Shown piece by piece: positions 56,763 to 64,000 of a DNA stretch of 64,000 nucleotides; the first letter of the stretch is position 1; every line of letters starts with the position of its first letter. The DNA is from Saprospiraceae bacterium (GTDB lineage Bacteria; Bacteroidota; Bacteroidia; Chitinophagales; Saprospiraceae), in NCBI GenBank assembly GCA_028285545.1, contig JANQPA010000032.1, forward strand, positions 1 to 64,000. The letters are read 5' to 3'. The translations under genes were made by a program, and so were the position numbers. The notes beneath the pieces were generated by a model. It searched no databases and was not told the DNA's origin. It worked only from the letters and a program-made list of their open reading frames with translations.

Positions 56763-58139
56763 ATGAATAATCAAATAAATATCAAATATATATTCATGTG
56801 CTTTGTTTTAATGAGCTGCATGATACTAATGGATTCCTGCTCCAAGGATACGGAGTTTGACCTGGCAAGTGTCCCTTCTCATAAAGATGGCATACAAAAT
56901 TTGGATGAAGAAGGAGTGGATTGTGGAGGTTCAAGTGGAACACCTTGCCCTTCTTGCTTTGATGGTATACAAAATCAGGATGAAGAAGGGGTTGATTGTG
57001 GAGGGAGTTGCGCTAATGAGTGCCCAAAGGCCACACCTAGAGCAGATGCTTTGGCGAATTCTGATCTACCTTTCTACCACACTTTTGAGACGGAAGAATC
57101 CTTCAAAAATTTAATGGAAATTGAAAATAACTCTGTAACTGTCGATTATGCCTTTGCAGATCCTGCTGGAAGTGAAGATTTGGTGACACGTTATAACCGG
57201 CCAGAAGGCCTGGTAGCCGATGGTTTTTCAGATTTCAAATTCCAGAAATTTGATGAGCCTATCGACTTCAGTGAATACAATAAATTTGAACTGGGCGTCT
57301 ATATCCCGGAGGAAACTGCCTTTGATGGACCTTTTACTCCTACTGCTGAAATTATTTTCTTTGATTCCAGCAATCCTCAGTTTTGGAATACCTGGACCGT
57401 TCTCTCAGTAACCATTGAGGAAGGAGATTTTGACAGCTGGGTAACCGCCAGGTTTAATGGTGGGGATGTATTAGCTGCAGCCACCATTTATGATCAGATC
57501 GCACTTCGGATTGGTGGTTCCAATCATCAGAATGCAGCTACTTTTTATATGAGAGATTTTGTACCCAAGAAATCTTTTGTTCAGGAAGGAACACCTAGGT
57601 ATGATAGTTATGCCAATCTGGGTTTCCCATTCTTCCATACTTTTGAAAGCAGTGAGTCAGGGGCAAACCTTGCCGAGCCTGATAATGGAAATTCAGTAAC
57701 CATGGCATATGGAGAGAGTGATCCGGCCGGCAGTACAGATGGAGTTGGAAAATATATCCGACCAGAAGGTAATGTATCGGATGGTTTTTCAGATTTCAAA
57801 TTTGCTGCTTTTGATGAGCCTATTGATTTTAGCTCAAATAACAAGTTCTCTTTTGAGGTTTATATTCCTTCTGATCAAACTTATGAAGGTAATTTTAGAT
57901 CCTTAGCTGAAATTATTTTTCTGGATTCTACCAATCCACAGTTTTGGACTACCTGGACAGTAATGGAGTCAGAAGTTGCTCCAGAAAATTATGATCAATG
58001 GGTCACAGTTGTTTTTGATGGAGGTGATAACCTGAAAGCAGCAACTATTTACAATCAGATAGCCATTAGAATTGGTGGGTTTAATCATCAGACTGGAGCT
58101 ACTTTTTATATAAAAGATTTTAAACCCGTTACAGAATAA
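56763..58139 (+). CDS. Surface glycan-binding-type lipoprotein with duplicated domain
   Basis: A 458-residue lipoprotein (Cys26 in LMDSCSKD). Two cysteine-rich units, DGIQNLDEEGVDCGG and DGIQNQDEEGVDCGG with CxxC-like ends, follow at about 40-90. Two homologous beta-rich domains of about 165 residues come next, at about 98-272 and 285-458. They share FYHTFE/FFHTFE, DGFSDFKF, EIIFFDSSNPQFW and IAIRIGG motifs. I do not recognise the family, and it has no obvious catalytic motif. The third position after SusC/D suggests a surface glycan-binding protein, with the tandem domains giving avidity. Confidence 0.78.
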   Translation: MNNQINIKYIFMCFVLMSCMILMDSCSKDTEFDLASVPSHKDGIQNLDEEGVDCGGSSGTPCPSCFDGIQNQDEEGVDCGGSCANECPKATPRADALANSDLPFYHTFETEESFKNLMEIENNSVTVDYAFADPAGSEDLVTRYNRPEGLVADGFSDFKFQKFDEPIDFSEYNKFELGVYIPEETAFDGPFTPTAEIIFFDSSNPQFWNTWTVLSVTIEEGDFDSWVTARFNGGDVLAAATIYDQIALRIGGSNHQNAATFYMRDFVPKKSFVQEGTPRYDSYANLGFPFFHTFESSESGANLAEPDNGNSVTMAYGESDPAGSTDGVGKYIRPEGNVSDGFSDFKFAAFDEPIDFSSNNKFSFEVYIPSDQTYEGNFRSLAEIIFLDSTNPQFWTTWTVMESEVAPENYDQWVTVVFDGGDNLKAATIYNQIAIRIGGFNHQTGATFYIKDFKPVTE

Positions 58140-58151
58140 ACAGGTATTTCT

Positions 58152-59111
58152 ATGATCAGGCTTTCTACAGGGTTTTATTTATTGATTTTTTGCATGATCC
58201 TATGCGGAAGCTGTTCCGACAATTCGGAAATGGAATTGAGCACTTGTATTGATGGCATACAAAATGGAGAAGAAGAAGGTATAGACTGTGGAGGGCCCTG
58301 CCCTCCTTGTCTGACCAAGATTGAAGTACCAGATACAGGATATGAATCTCCTAAATCATATGAAGGATATTCTTTAGTGTGGTCAGATGAATTTGATGGA
58401 AAGGGTTTAGATTTATCTAAATGGACTTTTCATTTAGGAGATGGTTGTCCTAATCTGTGCTTTTGGGGGAATAATGAATTGCAGTATTATACTGACAGTC
58501 CTAAAAACATTTTTTTACAGAATGGATATTTAGCCATCAATGCTATTCAGGAGACGATTAATGGTTATAGTTATTCCTCCTCCCGAATACATACAGATAA
58601 TATTTTTGAATTTAAATACGGGAGAATAGATATCAGAGCGGCGATGCCCTCTGCTACTGGTACCTGGGTAGCACTATGGCTTTTGAATAAAAATTATTCT
58701 ATTCAGCAACCTGGAGTGAAATGGCCAAGTGGAGGAGAAATTGACATTATGGAATTTCTAGGAGAAGATCCGACTGAGATTTTGGGTACTGCCCATTTTG
58801 GAACTGATTTTCCAGCTAACCACAGATTTATATCCAAGCATTATCAGACAAAGACCCAGCCTTTTGATAAGTCCTTTTATGTTTTTTCCATTATTTGGGA
58901 AAAAGACAGGATTCAGTGGCTAATTAATGATGAAGTATATCATGAAATTACCCCATCGGATACAGCTGCCAGAGGCCAACCTTATCCATTTAACGATGAG
59001 TTTTTTTTGATAATGAATTTGTCAGTTGGAGGAAATTTACCTGCACCGCCAATAATTGATGATTATCCATCTTCAGTCATTATTGACTATGTAAGGATAT
59101 TTCAAAAGTAA
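58152..59111 (+). CDS. GH16-family beta-glycan hydrolase, lipoprotein
   Basis: A 319-residue lipoprotein (lipobox Cys18 or Cys21). One copy of the cysteine-rich unit DGIQNGEEEGIDCGGPCPPC precedes the catalytic jelly roll (about 70-319). The GH16 signature GGEIDIMEFLG holds nucleophile E196, D198 and acid/base E201. Other family marks are LVWSDEFDG and GRIDIRAAMP. The extra-residue form EIDIMEF is typical of laminarinase-type GH16 (beta-1,3-glucan and related substrates). It lies 12 bp after the lipoprotein gene with the same cysteine unit, so the two probably act together at the surface. Confidence 0.9.
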   Translation: MIRLSTGFYLLIFCMILCGSCSDNSEMELSTCIDGIQNGEEEGIDCGGPCPPCLTKIEVPDTGYESPKSYEGYSLVWSDEFDGKGLDLSKWTFHLGDGCPNLCFWGNNELQYYTDSPKNIFLQNGYLAINAIQETINGYSYSSSRIHTDNIFEFKYGRIDIRAAMPSATGTWVALWLLNKNYSIQQPGVKWPSGGEIDIMEFLGEDPTEILGTAHFGTDFPANHRFISKHYQTKTQPFDKSFYVFSIIWEKDRIQWLINDEVYHEITPSDTAARGQPYPFNDEFFLIMNLSVGGNLPAPPIIDDYPSSVIIDYVRIFQK

Positions 59112-59165
59112 GCTTTAGAGCAAAAAATATAAAGAACAAAGTTTCATACATTACATTTTGGCAAA

Positions 59166-59205
59166 CCAATGCTTTCCTTTTCCAAACGAAAAGGAAATGC
59201 ATTGG
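59166..59205 (+). promoter_or_regulatory. Hairpin before the oxidoreductase gene
   Basis: Arms CCAATGCTTTCCTTTTC (59166-59182) and GAAAAGGAAATGCATTGG (59188-59205) pair with a single bulge around a 5-nt loop. An in-frame ATG at 59169 lies within it, which argues for the later start at 59226. It may be a partial terminator or processing site between gh16 and the next gene. Confidence 0.7.
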
Positions 59206-59225
59206 GAGCTATTACCTTAAATGAA

Positions 59226-60218
59226 ATGAAAGAAAAGCCAAAAGCATTAAACTGGGGAATTATTGGACTTGGAGGGATTGCCCACGCATTTGTGCAGGAT
59301 TTGTTACTGCTTGATTCAGCAAATTTACTTGCGGTTGCCTCAAGAACACAAGCCAAGGCCAATGCTTTTGCCCAGCAATATGGAGCCAAACGTGCCTACG
59401 GATCGTATGAGGAAATAATGAATGATAAGGAGGTAGATATCCTATACATTGCTACTCCACACGACTCCCATAAATCACTAGCTATTGATGCTATGCAGTC
59501 CGGTAAACATGTTTTATGTGAAAAACCCATGTCCGTAAGTCGCTCGCAGGTTGAACAAATGATTCATGCTGCCAGAGCAAATAATGTGTTTTTAATGGAA
59601 GCCTTTTGGTCTCGATTTAATCCTAGTATTAGCGAAGTGCTTCAAAGGGTAAAAAGGGGAGAGCTTGGAGAGGTCAATTATGTCAATGCAGATTTTTCAT
59701 TTTATAGAGAGGACCCAGATGACAGCCGGATGTTAAACATGGACCTAGCCGGTGGTTCTCTACTCGATATGGGAGTATACCCGGTTTTTTTATCCTACAT
59801 GGTGCTAGGGATTCCTCTTGAAATCCAAGCAGTAGGGCAATTGCACAGTACTGGTGCTGACTTGCAAACAGCAGCTATTTTTAAGTATAACAATGCCGTT
59901 GCACAAATTATGAGTGGTTTTAAATCCCAGTCTGATATGCGAGCCAGAATATGCGGTACCAAAGCCAGTATTTTTATTGAGCCCATTTGGCACGAAACTC
60001 AATCTTATTCCTTTTTGGAAAATCAAAGTGGTGAAATAACAAATTTTAAAAGACCCACTAATGGCAAAGGATTCACCTATGAAATAGAAGAATGTACTGC
60101 ATGTATTAATGCAGGAAAACAAGAAAGCGAAAAATGGACCTGGCAAAATAGCCTGGATTTAATGAAGATCACTGATGAAATAAGAAGGCAGATAGGAATA
60201 AAATATCCATTTGAATAA
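59226..60218 (+). CDS. GFO/IDH/MocA oxidoreductase, possibly D-xylose 1-dehydrogenase
   Basis: A protein of 330 residues from the ATG at 59226, chosen because the upstream ATG at 59169 is in a hairpin. It has a Rossmann motif GIIGLGGIA (residues 11-19), the EKPMS motif with catalytic Lys100, and a C-terminal sheet domain with GGSLLDMGVYPVFLSYMVLG. Without a signal peptide it is cytoplasmic. The closest resemblance I recall is to the NADP-dependent D-xylose 1-dehydrogenase/dihydrodiol dehydrogenase group, which would suit neighbours that isomerise and phosphorylate xylose. Sequence alone does not settle the substrate. The next gene starts 10 bp after its stop. Confidence 0.82.
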   Translation: MKEKPKALNWGIIGLGGIAHAFVQDLLLLDSANLLAVASRTQAKANAFAQQYGAKRAYGSYEEIMNDKEVDILYIATPHDSHKSLAIDAMQSGKHVLCEKPMSVSRSQVEQMIHAARANNVFLMEAFWSRFNPSISEVLQRVKRGELGEVNYVNADFSFYREDPDDSRMLNMDLAGGSLLDMGVYPVFLSYMVLGIPLEIQAVGQLHSTGADLQTAAIFKYNNAVAQIMSGFKSQSDMRARICGTKASIFIEPIWHETQSYSFLENQSGEITNFKRPTNGKGFTYEIEECTACINAGKQESEKWTWQNSLDLMKITDEIRRQIGIKYPFE

Positions 60219-60228
60219 AAAAAAGCAA

Positions 60229-61365
60229 ATGAAAAATAGACTCTTAATATTTATTTTTTTGGGGACTTTCATGCTCGCTTGCTCAGAAGTGCCAGAGCCA
60301 ACAGAAAATTCCTCATCAACAGAAGAAAGGCAACTGGCCAAATTTGAACCAGGAGAAGACCATGTCCTTGTTTTTGCCGGCCAGGATTTGGAATCTATTG
60401 GCGGGCTGCCAGACTATCAACAAGGATATGCCAATCATTTTCCTATTCCGGCAGGAGTGACCCTTTATACAGGCTTAGATGGAAATGATGGATCCTTTGG
60501 AGGTGAAAACTCAGGTGGATTGCAAGGAGTTTATGAAACGGTTGATCATGGTAATGGCCCTTCCAATATGAGTCTGATCATGTCGGATGATAATTTTAAA
60601 CATTCTGCATTGGCCATCGGCTTATCATTGGTTAATCATGAAGACAAAGTAGCACAGGGCTTATTAGATCATAATATTAAGCGTCTTGGCGAATTTTTAA
60701 TAAGCCTGGGACAACGTCCTGTTTTCTTACGGATTGGTTATGAATTTGATGGATATCCATGGAATTTTTATGAACGGGAGGATTGGTTAGTAGCCTATAA
60801 GCGAATTAAAGATCACTTAGATGCCCAAGGTGTAACCAATACAGCATATGTCTGGCAATCGGTTGGTTGGGTCTCTGATCTGGATCAATTAGAAGCCTGG
60901 TACCCTGGGGATGAGTATGTAGATTGGTGTGGATTTTCCTTCTTTGACAGATGGAGGGAAAACAGGATGATAGAATTTGCCAGAGCAAAAGGCAAACCCG
61001 TATTCATCGCTGAAGCTTCTGCTACCATTTCAGATTTTACAGCCAAGTTTGACGGTAGAACCAAAGAAACCATACTGTCTAATCCGGAGCAAGCTCAGGA
61101 AGCATGGAGAAAATGGTTTGAACCTTTTTTCCAAACAATAGAAGAAAATGCAGATGTGATAAAAGCAATTCATTATATCGACTGCAATTGGAAAGCCAGG
61201 CCTATGTGGTTTGAGAATCCTACCTTTCAAAAAGTAGATGCCAGGATTGAAACCAGTGAAATGATAAAAGGAAGGTGGATAGAAAAAATGAACGATCCTC
61301 GATATTTAAATGCTTCTGAGGAGCTTTTTGAAAAATGGAAGGCAGCTTCCTCAATTTTAGATTAA
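60229..61365 (+). CDS. GH26-like endo-hydrolase, lipoprotein
   Basis: 378 residues from the ATG at 60229; a TTG at 60211 would overlap the preceding stop. Lipobox Cys18 is in FMLACSE. The clan-A TIM-barrel pattern has acid/base E172 in FLRIGYEFDG and nucleophile E262 in VFIAEASA, as in GH26. GH26 includes beta-mannanases and beta-1,3-xylanases. The xylose genes nearby favour a xylan-type substrate, but this is inference, and a distant or new clan-A family is possible. It is the second hydrolase in this operon after GH16. Confidence 0.7.
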   Translation: MKNRLLIFIFLGTFMLACSEVPEPTENSSSTEERQLAKFEPGEDHVLVFAGQDLESIGGLPDYQQGYANHFPIPAGVTLYTGLDGNDGSFGGENSGGLQGVYETVDHGNGPSNMSLIMSDDNFKHSALAIGLSLVNHEDKVAQGLLDHNIKRLGEFLISLGQRPVFLRIGYEFDGYPWNFYEREDWLVAYKRIKDHLDAQGVTNTAYVWQSVGWVSDLDQLEAWYPGDEYVDWCGFSFFDRWRENRMIEFARAKGKPVFIAEASATISDFTAKFDGRTKETILSNPEQAQEAWRKWFEPFFQTIEENADVIKAIHYIDCNWKARPMWFENPTFQKVDARIETSEMIKGRWIEKMNDPRYLNASEELFEKWKAASSILD

Positions 61366-61392
61366 AAAGTTTTAAACTGTAAATAAGGAATT

Positions 61393-62094
61393 ATGAACTA
61401 CCAAAAATATGCCCAGGAGTTTTGGGAAAATGGTTATCTGGTGATAGAAAACTTTTTTTCGGATGAGCTAATGGATCATTTAAATCAGGTGATTCTTCAT
61501 CATTATGGGATGAATCCGGATTGGGAACACTCCAATGAATTTATTGAAAAAGCAGCTACGGAGGTGATTCCCTGGTTCCCAATACGAGAAGGAGATCAAC
61601 ACTTTAATGTTATCGAGGAGGATGAAAGGTTAAAGCAATTAACCAAAAGTATTCTGGGCGATCATTGGGAGTCACTATACTTAATGGTTATGTTTTCTAA
61701 AATGGGAACGAAAGGACAAGCCTGGCATCAGGATAGCCCACCCGAAGATTCTGAAAAATTTAACCTAAACAGACTGTTTTATACTCATGATATTAATGAA
61801 AAAACAGGAGGGAAGACAATTGTTATGCCTGGATCTCATAAAAAAGGAGAGTTGCCTGCAGGAAACCCTCATGAAGACTTGGAAAATCAAGTCGTTCTTT
61901 CGCCTAAAAAGGGTACTTTAGTCATATTACATGGCCACGCCTGGCATAGAGTTTTACCCATAAACGGAGAATATAGAGTTTCTGCTAATGCCAGAGCTAT
62001 CCCTTCAGGGACACCAGAAGACATCACCGACGTTGCTGTTTACCGCAATATGCGGTATCGCTTTTCTACAAGCGAAGTTATTGAGGAGCGGTAA
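61393..62094 (+). CDS. PhyH-type Fe(II)/2-oxoglutarate dioxygenase
   Basis: A 233-residue cytoplasmic protein of the phytanoyl-CoA dioxygenase superfamily. Iron ligands are visible as H112 and D114 in AWHQDSP, with the distal His in HGHAWHRV (about 180-185) and the 2-oxoglutarate Arg in EYRVSANAR. Family members hydroxylate very different small molecules and the substrate cannot be read from sequence. Its place between GH26 and xylulokinase genes suggests it acts on a sugar or a methylated or modified substituent, which would be unusual. Confidence 0.85.
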   Translation: MNYQKYAQEFWENGYLVIENFFSDELMDHLNQVILHHYGMNPDWEHSNEFIEKAATEVIPWFPIREGDQHFNVIEEDERLKQLTKSILGDHWESLYLMVMFSKMGTKGQAWHQDSPPEDSEKFNLNRLFYTHDINEKTGGKTIVMPGSHKKGELPAGNPHEDLENQVVLSPKKGTLVILHGHAWHRVLPINGEYRVSANARAIPSGTPEDITDVAVYRNMRYRFSTSEVIEER

Positions 62095-62127
62095 AGGTAT
62101 TCTACTGCAATATTAGGGCATGGAAAT

Positions 62128-62143
62128 ATGAAAATGTTTTCAT
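62128..62143. promoter_or_regulatory. Palindrome before the xylulokinase gene
   Basis: ATGAAAA-TG-TTTTCAT is a 7-bp-arm palindrome 30 bp before the xylulokinase start. It is one base away from the TGAAAACGTTTTCA type bound by LacI-family proteins. No LacI gene is in the window. Confidence 0.35.
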
Positions 62144-62172
62144 CGCTTATTTTTCAAAATTAATTGAAAAAC

Positions 62173-63714
62173 ATGTATTTACTTGGCTATGATATAGGCT
62201 CTTCTTCCATTAAGGCGGCACTTGTTGATGCAAACACAGGCTGTCAGGTATCGGTAGTGCAATCTCCTGAAACTGAAATGGACATGCTGGCAGAACAAGC
62301 CGGATGGGCTGAGCAACATCCAGAAACATGGTGGAATAATTTGTGCCTGGCCACCAAGAAACTATTACATCAAACCAATATACAGCCTTCTCTGATTAAA
62401 GCTATTGGCATTGCTTATCAGATGCATGGCCTGGTATTGGTTGATAAAAATAATAAAGTACTTCGGCCTGCTATTATTTGGTGTGATAGTAGAGCTGTAT
62501 CAATTGGAGAATCCGCTTTTGCGAATATTGGAGAACATAAAAGTCTTTCCCACTTACTTAACTCTCCTGGTAATTTTACGGCTTCCAAACTTAAATGGGT
62601 AAAAGATAATGAGCCAGAAATTTATGATCGCATTCATAAAATTATGCTTCCGGGTGATTACATCGCCATGCGGCTGACCGGAGAGATAACAACTACCATT
62701 AGCGGGCTATCGGAAGGTATTTTATGGGATTTTAAAAATAATCAACCCGCTGAGATGGTCCTTGATTATTTCGGTTTCGATAATTCTATTTTACCTGACA
62801 TAAGACCTACTTTTTCACTCCAGGGACAGATAAGTCATGCTGCTGCTCAGGCCACTGGATTGGCAGCCGGAATTGAGGTGAACTATCGTGCTGGGGATCA
62901 GCCAAATAATGCTTATTCATTGAATGTTCTAGATCCTGGTGAAGTGGCAGCAACTGGAGGAACCTCTGGGGTTGTCTATGGTGTGGTTGATGAACTTTTA
63001 TATGATACTCAATCCCGAGTTAATGGATTTGCGCATGTGAATCATAGTAAAGAGCGTTCCAGAGTGGGCATATTACTTTGCATTAATGGTGCTGGCATCC
63101 AATATTCCTGGATCAAACATCAAATGGCAAAAAATGATTTGAGCTATGCAGATATGGAAAGAATTGCATCTTCTGTTCCTTCTGGTTCAGATGGCCTGCG
63201 TATCCTTCCATTTGGAAATGGGGCAGAAAGAATGCTCGGTAATAAAGATCTGGGGGCTCAGATCAATAATTTACAATTTAATCGACATAGCCAGGCTCAC
63301 TTCTTTAGAGCAGCCCTGGAAGGAATAGCCTTTTCTTTTGTATACGGGATGAACATCCTCCACCAAATGGGACTTCAGGTAGAGGTTTTAAGAGTTGGAA
63401 ATGATAACCTTTTTCAATCGGCTATTTTCTCCAGGACTATTTCGAATTTAATGGGCAATCGAATAGAAGTAATCGAAACTACAGGGGCCATTGGAGCTGC
63501 CAAAGCTGCAGGGGTAGCCAATGGATATTACTCCTCCATTCGTGAGGCTGTACAGGAAAATGAAGTAGTAAAGACTTATGAACCCTTAAATATGAATGGG
63601 ATCAATGAAAAAGCATACCATCAATGGAAGTTAGATTTAGAAAATTTAATGGATAAGAAATCTGACCTAATTGACGATCACTCAAAAGAACTTAAAATTT
63701 CTATCAAAAAATAA
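62173..63714 (+). CDS. xylB: Xylulokinase (FGGY family), stand-alone
   Basis: 513 residues from the ATG at 62173 (MYLLGYDIGSSSIK). A TTG three codons upstream is an alternative. Catalytic D7 and D242 (YRAGDQPNNA) and the GGTSGVVYG and FGNGAERML motifs are present. It is paralogous along its whole length to the kinase half of the 49806 fusion and lacks the coiled coil and HTH. It phosphorylates D-xylulose, by context with the xylose isomerase that follows 5 bp later. The two form the metabolic exit of the locus. Confidence 0.9.
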   Translation: MYLLGYDIGSSSIKAALVDANTGCQVSVVQSPETEMDMLAEQAGWAEQHPETWWNNLCLATKKLLHQTNIQPSLIKAIGIAYQMHGLVLVDKNNKVLRPAIIWCDSRAVSIGESAFANIGEHKSLSHLLNSPGNFTASKLKWVKDNEPEIYDRIHKIMLPGDYIAMRLTGEITTTISGLSEGILWDFKNNQPAEMVLDYFGFDNSILPDIRPTFSLQGQISHAAAQATGLAAGIEVNYRAGDQPNNAYSLNVLDPGEVAATGGTSGVVYGVVDELLYDTQSRVNGFAHVNHSKERSRVGILLCINGAGIQYSWIKHQMAKNDLSYADMERIASSVPSGSDGLRILPFGNGAERMLGNKDLGAQINNLQFNRHSQAHFFRAALEGIAFSFVYGMNILHQMGLQVEVLRVGNDNLFQSAIFSRTISNLMGNRIEVIETTGAIGAAKAAGVANGYYSSIREAVQENEVVKTYEPLNMNGINEKAYHQWKLDLENLMDKKSDLIDDHSKELKISIKK

Positions 63715-63719
63715 GATTC

Positions 63720-64000
63720 ATGTCTAATAAAGTAAGGCTGACAATTGGCAGCAGAGAATATTTTCAAGGTATTGGAATCATTGCCTATGAAGGGCCAAAA
63801 ACCAATAACCCATTGGCTTTTCGCTGGTATCAGGAAGATAAAATAGTAGCCGGAAAGACCATGAAGGAGCACTTCCGTTTTGCAGTGGCTTGGTGGCATA
63901 CGCTTTGTGGAACTGGTGGAGATCCCTTTGGAATAGGAACCAAACATTTTCCCTGGCTTGGAGCTGAAGACCCGATCCAAGAGGCTAAAGATAAAATGGA
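63720..64000 (+). CDS. xylA: Xylose isomerase, 5' part (runs off the window)
   Basis: The first 93 residues are visible (MSNKVRLTIGSREYFQGIG...). The segment with FAVAWWHTLCGTGGDPFG and GTKHFPW is a hallmark of XylA and includes the substrate-binding WHT region. The enzyme converts D-xylose to D-xylulose, the substrate of the kinase just upstream. The rest of the gene lies beyond position 64000. Confidence 0.92.
   Translation, partial: MSNKVRLTIGSREYFQGIGIIAYEGPKTNNPLAFRWYQEDKIVAGKTMKEHFRFAVAWWHTLCGTGGDPFGIGTKHFPWLGAEDPIQEAKDKM

Noticed and set aside
63678-63980. Minus-strand frame at the window end
   Set aside because: It is antisense to the clear xylose isomerase start.
1-64000. tRNA, rRNA, plasmid or phage genes
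   Set aside because: I saw no cloverleaf-like stretch, ribosomal sequence, integrase, transposase or phage structural gene, although I cannot run a search to exclude a tRNA.

Overview
The window looks like chromosomal DNA of a marine, alga-degrading member of the Bacteroidota. The evidence is three SusC/SusD pairs, a hybrid two-component system of the polysaccharide-utilisation type, many lipoproteins with loose Bacteroidota lipoboxes, TTTG-N19-TAnnTTTG promoters, absence of obvious Shine-Dalgarno sequences, and a complete alginate catabolic locus. I cannot name the genus.

Region 1 (1-15430) is an island of exported caspase-fold proteins. Three long tandem paralogues combine a WD40 propeller, a shared middle domain and a caspase-like domain. 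A convergent TPR-containing caspase-like protein and an exported HExxH metalloprotease follow. All five have N-terminal export signals. The first gene is preceded by ten copies of an 8-bp tandem repeat, and a 34-bp perfect palindrome separates the second and third paralogues.

Region 2 (15430-24730) holds a three-hairpin repeat element, a TetR regulator, two secretion-signal proteins (ankyrin and VOC fold), a SnoaL-like secreted protein, a membrane AraC regulator and a 1356-residue hybrid two-component regulator. A possible small RNA with its own promoter and terminator lies at about 24640-24710.

Region 3 (24733-46663) is an alginate utilisation locus on the minus strand. The first operon encodes SusC, SusD, a PL7 lyase, a PL17 lyase, KdgF, an MFS transporter, two SDR reductases, KDG kinase and KDPG aldolase. 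Together they take alginate to pyruvate and glyceraldehyde 3-phosphate. A second SusC/SusD/PKD-lipoprotein set lies upstream, next to a GntR/FadR regulator. The promoters of the first operon and of the regulator carry the same pair of palindromes, 15 bp apart and overlapping the -7 element. This strongly suggests direct repression and autoregulation by that GntR protein. The leaders of the two SusC genes share two conserved blocks, one a terminator-like hairpin readable on the opposite strand.

Region 4 (47043-49659) carries an SRPBCC protein, an AraC regulator and a PD40 propeller lipoprotein. Two 26-bp palindromes lie 105 bp apart in the divergent promoter region.

Region 5 (49806-64000) is a plus-strand xylose-themed polysaccharide locus. 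It starts with an FGGY carbohydrate kinase fused to a coiled coil and a LuxR-like HTH. SusC, SusD, a duplicated-domain lipoprotein, GH16, a GFO/IDH/MocA oxidoreductase, a GH26-like hydrolase, a PhyH-type dioxygenase, a stand-alone xylulokinase and a truncated xylose isomerase follow. Phased TGACGTA direct repeats (11 and 22 bp apart) sit in front of both the kinase-HTH fusion and its SusC gene. This looks like a one-component regulatory system built on a sugar kinase, and it is the strongest candidate for a poorly described system here.
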